DNA of 64,000 nt. Source: CAVUFH01 sp963740835. Its GTDB lineage: Bacteria; Actinomycetota; Acidimicrobiia; IMCC26256; PALSA-610. The translations under genes were made by a program, and so were the position numbers. The stretch spans positions 682,001 to 746,000 of the forward strand of contig CAVUFH010000002.1 in assembly GCA_963740835.1 (NCBI GenBank), given 5' to 3'. The notes below the pieces were generated by a model. That model was not told the origin of the DNA. It did not search any database and was given only the letters and a program-made list of their open reading frames with translations. Shown here piece by piece: positions 61,434 through 64,000 of this stretch. Within the stretch, counting starts at the first letter, position 1; the number at the start of each line of letters is the position of its first letter.

Positions 61434-62086
61434 CCGACCCGGACGTCGCACCGGACGGCAGCCCAGTCGCGGTGTACCGCGCGCTCGAGGGTGGCACTGA
61501 CCTCGAGGTCGTGCTCCAGTGCCTGCGCACGGGCGCCTCGGTGCTGGATCTCGGCAGTGGGCCGGGCCGGATCGCGAATCCGCTCGCGCGCGCCGGGCAC
61601 GACGTGGTGGCAGTCGACGACTCGCAGGCGATGCTCGATCACGTCGAGGGCGCGATCACCGTGCTCGCCGACCTGTGGACACTCGACCTGGGACGCGCCT
61701 TCGACGTCGTCCTCGCGATGAGCCACCTGATCAATGACCCGGGCCGCGCGCGTCGGGTGCAGCTCCTCGAAGTGTGTGTGCGTCACCTCGCCCCGACCGG
61801 CGTGGTGCTCGTGCAACGGTTGCCACTCGGTCGGACGCCGGCGGAGGAGCGACGCACGGTCGGTGACGTCCGCGTGCACATGCACGACGTCGAGCTGTTG
61901 CCGAATGGCTACCGCGCGTCGAACACGTACACCGTCGGCAACGAGTCGTGGACCCAGGACTACGAGTCGGAGTGGGTCGACGACACCGAGCTCGCCGCAT
62001 GTGCGGCGACCGCCGGCCTCCGCGTCGATCGCGTCCTCGATGACGCCCGCCGCTGGCTCGTCCTGCGCTCCAACCTCGCGGTTTGA
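61430..62086 (+). CDS. Class I SAM-dependent methyltransferase
   Basis: This 218-residue protein has motif I in SVLDLGSGPGRIANPLARAGHDVVAVDDSQAML and motif II-like FDVVLAMSHLIND. The rest carries no recognised specificity signature. GTG 61430 overlaps the thioesterase stop, so the two are translated together; a link in function is unproved. It converges on the amidase gene with only 15 bases between stops. Confidence 0.82.
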   Translation: MTDPDVAPDGSPVAVYRALEGGTDLEVVLQCLRTGASVLDLGSGPGRIANPLARAGHDVVAVDDSQAMLDHVEGAITVLADLWTLDLGRAFDVVLAMSHLINDPGRARRVQLLEVCVRHLAPTGVVLVQRLPLGRTPAEERRTVGDVRVHMHDVELLPNGYRASNTYTVGNESWTQDYESEWVDDTELAACAATAGLRVDRVLDDARRWLVLRSNLAV

Positions 62087-62101
62087 AGCGAGGCGGGGTA
62101 G

Positions 62102-63346
62102 TCAGCCCCGTTGCCCTTCAAACCTGTGTTCGAGCGCCCGGGCGACGGCCAGGACGACGGCGTCGTTCCATCGTGCGGCAACGATCTGGACCGCGACGGG
62201 GAGGTCGCCTTGGTGGGCGACAGGGATCACGGCCGCGGGAGAGCCGGTGAGGCTCCACGGCAGCTGCCAGATGTAGTCGGTGTCGATCGACTCCCGCCAC
62301 GGCGGCGCGGGTTCGGTGGTCGCAGGCACCAGCAGCGCGTCGATCGGCGCCATGCACCGGAGCATCCTCCGTTGAAACCGGTCCCAGTCCCAGAGGAGCT
62401 GTTCGCACGCGTGTCCGTCGAGCTGCGCGCGACTCCAGTAGCGGCGGGTGATCTCGAGCGCTTCGTCGCGCACGTCGGGGAGCGGATCGTGGTCGACGAT
62501 CGCGCCGGTGGCGCGCAACGTCGCGACCGCCGTCATCACTTCGTCGGAGGCGCCACTGCGCATGGTGCCGATTCGCAACCGCGACACGTCCACCTGGTCC
62601 GGATCCTCGAGCGGCACTGGCATGGTGCCGCCGTCGAGTCCGTCGGGTCCCGCGATCAGTTGCAGGACGATCGCGAGGTCGGCAACCGAGCCGGCGAGCG
62701 GCCCGATGACGGTGCGCGCGTCAGAGAGCGAACCGAGGCGAGGGAAGTGGCCGGTGAGCGGCACCCGTCCGAAGCTGGGTTTGAGTCCGCACACCCCGCA
62801 CCAGGCCGCGGGCAGGCGGATGCTGCCACCGGAGTCGCTCCCGAGTGCGAGTGGTGAGGCGCCGGCCGCGACGACCGCGGCGGCACCGGAGGAGGAGCCG
62901 CCCGGTGCGCGCGAGGGATCGCGCGGGTTCAGGGTGCGGCCGTGCGCGGGACTGTCGGCGAGTGCGGTGGTGATCGCGGTGACGACCGCACCTGCTGCTC
63001 GCAATCGCGCGACCGCCGTCGCGTCGCGTGGGGCCCGACGATCGCGAAGTTCGGCGGACGACCCGGCAATCGGCCACCCCTCGACGTCGATCCAGTCCTT
63101 GACGGTGATCGGGACGCCTTCGAGCACACGCGCAGTGCGGTCACGCAAGCGCGCGTCGCTCTCGGCCGCGTCGGCGAGCGTCCGGTCGGGTTCGAGCGCG
63201 GCGACCGCGCCGCAGTCGCCGCGCACGCCCGCGAGCCGCGCGATGTGTTCGTGCGCGACATCGATCGCGGAGACCTCCTGCCGCCGCAGCGCCGACGCGA
63301 GAACGACAGCCGACGGGCAACCCGCAGGGAGGGACAGGCTCTCCAT
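62102..63346 (-). CDS. Amidase-signature family amidase
   Basis: This 414-residue protein has the amidase signature: catalytic Lys in GVPITVKDWIDVEGWP, cis-Ser in PGGSSSGAAAVVAAG and nucleophile in LALGSDSGGSIRLPAAWCGVCGLKPSFGRVPLTG. It resembles GatA-type and related amidases; no gatB or gatC lies nearby, so an independent hydrolase is more likely. ATG 63346 gives MESLSLPAGCPSAV; a longer in-frame start exists at GTG 63427. It faces the methyltransferase gene. Confidence 0.85.
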   Translation of the reverse strand: MESLSLPAGCPSAVVLASALRRQEVSAIDVAHEHIARLAGVRGDCGAVAALEPDRTLADAAESDARLRDRTARVLEGVPITVKDWIDVEGWPIAGSSAELRDRRAPRDATAVARLRAAGAVVTAITTALADSPAHGRTLNPRDPSRAPGGSSSGAAAVVAAGASPLALGSDSGGSIRLPAAWCGVCGLKPSFGRVPLTGHFPRLGSLSDARTVIGPLAGSVADLAIVLQLIAGPDGLDGGTMPVPLEDPDQVDVSRLRIGTMRSGASDEVMTAVATLRATGAIVDHDPLPDVRDEALEITRRYWSRAQLDGHACEQLLWDWDRFQRRMLRCMAPIDALLVPATTEPAPPWRESIDTDYIWQLPWSLTGSPAAVIPVAHQGDLPVAVQIVAARWNDAVVLAVARALEHRFEGQRG

Positions 63347-63522
63347 CGCGCGTGATGATGTCCGACCGCCATGCAACCCGACAATTGCTACCGCCTGACC
63401 TACGCCCGTGATCTCGGTGGCGGACACGCGCCCTCAGGGCAATCGACGCATCGTCGAGTGCTCCACCGACGGGTCGCGGGTTTGTGGAAGATCAGCGATC
63501 AAAGGTGCTGACGATCTCGGAG

Positions 63523-64000
63523 TTACCGAGTGACGCCTGCCGGTGAGCCTGCCCGCTTGAAACCCCAGTACAGCACTCCAATGACCCAGGCCATACCGAT
63601 CACGCCTCCCAGGTAGAGGTTCATGGCCCCGCCGGGTGCGATGAAACCACTCTTGCCGAATACCGTGACCGTCTCGATGGCTTGCTCGGCGAAAAAGAGC
63701 ACGCTGAGCCATCCGAGCCACCGAGGGATCGGCGCTGATTCGCCGAACGCGAGCGGGACGAACGCCGCCGCCATCGTCATCGTCGAGCCGTTGACGATCG
63801 GCCCCCAGTACTGCGGGATATCGAAGAGGGTGCGCGCAGTTGTCGGATCGAGACCTTGTGGATGGAGCGCCAGCGCGGCCCAGAACCAGGCCTGAACCTG
63901 TCCGGTTACAACCCAGCCGAGAATGCCGCCGAAGAAGATGTAACGGTTGGGTCTCGGCAACAGGGTCGCCACCATGCCACCGAAGACCGTCAGCGCGAGC
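63523..64000 (-). CDS. Integral membrane protein, N-terminus beyond the right edge
   Basis: At least 158 residues are visible, and the frame stays open to the right edge (LALTVFGGMVATLLPRPNRYIFFGGILGWVVTG). It has about four hydrophobic segments: the first near the edge, FFGGILGWVVTGQVQAWFWAAL, MTMAAAFVPLAFGE, LSVLFFAEQAIE, and NLYLGGVIGMAWVIGVLYWGF. No family was recognised. ATG 63975 is a possible start, but the open hydrophobic residues upstream suggest it begins further right. The 176 bases between this stop and the amidase start show no clear promoter or terminator. Confidence 0.5.
   Translation of the reverse strand, partial: LALTVFGGMVATLLPRPNRYIFFGGILGWVVTGQVQAWFWAALALHPQGLDPTTARTLFDIPQYWGPIVNGSTMTMAAAFVPLAFGESAPIPRWLGWLSVLFFAEQAIETVTVFGKSGFIAPGGAMNLYLGGVIGMAWVIGVLYWGFKRAGSPAGVTR

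Overview
The window is chromosomal DNA of a high-GC bacterium. GTG and TTG starts are frequent, and many genes overlap by 1-4 bases (GTGA, ATGA, TGATG). Several genes and gene orders point to Actinomycetota: an mIHF-type integration host factor next to gmk-rpoZ-coaBC-metK-priA, clpS followed by a DUF2017 gene, a degenerate PriA, and the aroC-aroK-aroB-aroQ-pepQ-efp-nusB string. The combination with type IV pilus genes suggests a deep-branching class such as Acidimicrobiia; this placement is inference, since no rRNA gene is present.

Layout. (1) 1-746: end of pilC. (2) 844-5640, minus strand: five genes (terpenoid-cyclase-fold protein, MarC-like membrane protein, membrane protein, phosphotransferase, esterase) sitting inside the pilus region. 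(3) 5679-13943: type IV pilus locus with three tandem near-identical pilins, a membrane glycosyltransferase-like protein, a fourth pilin-like gene, pilD, a small helix-turn-helix gene, a pilM-pilN fusion, pilO and two PilP-like pieces. (4) 14004-20184: shikimate genes, pepQ, efp, nusB, clpS and DUF2017. (5) 20232-24153: MoxR, DUF58 and transglutaminase operon. (6) 24251-33312: complete pyrimidine operon pyrR-B-C-carA-carB-pyrD-pyrF. (7) 33509-41942: mihF, gmk, rpoZ, coaBC, metK, priA, def, fmt, rsmB. (8) 42030-46896: acyl-CoA dehydrogenase divergent from a 1172-residue cyclase/LuxR regulator, with a perfect palindrome between them. (9) 47244-48964: rpe, a mog-like gene and a small P-loop kinase. 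(10) 49020-52856: FMN riboswitch and ribD-ribE-ribBA-ribH. (11) 52876-61433: methyltransferase, hisG, cold-shock-like protein, DUF1844, infC-rpmI-rplT, an RNA methyltransferase, pheS-pheT and a thioesterase. (12) 61430-64000: methyltransferase, amidase and a partial membrane protein.

The most notable result is regulatory. Each of the three pilin genes and the pilM operon has the same promoter-like pattern, T(C/T)AA(G/C)-N15-(G/T)CCGATA, which resembles the sigma-28/SigD/WhiG consensus. The pilin leaders also differ in how strongly the ribosome binding site can be paired: 13 bp in copy 1, 7 bp in copy 2, none seen in copy 3. Other points are an AUC start in infC, a probable AUU start in priA, chains of tiny overlapping ORFs at two operon junctions, a PyrR site beside the pyrR ribosome binding site, and many short-leader TANNNT promoters.

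Caution: at least seven genes (a phosphotransferase, nusB, DUF58, transglutaminase, gmk, mog and a kinase) are out of frame or lack a start in a way that a single-base change would repair, often in a G or C run. Because nusB and gmk are core genes, sequencing error is more likely than gene decay.
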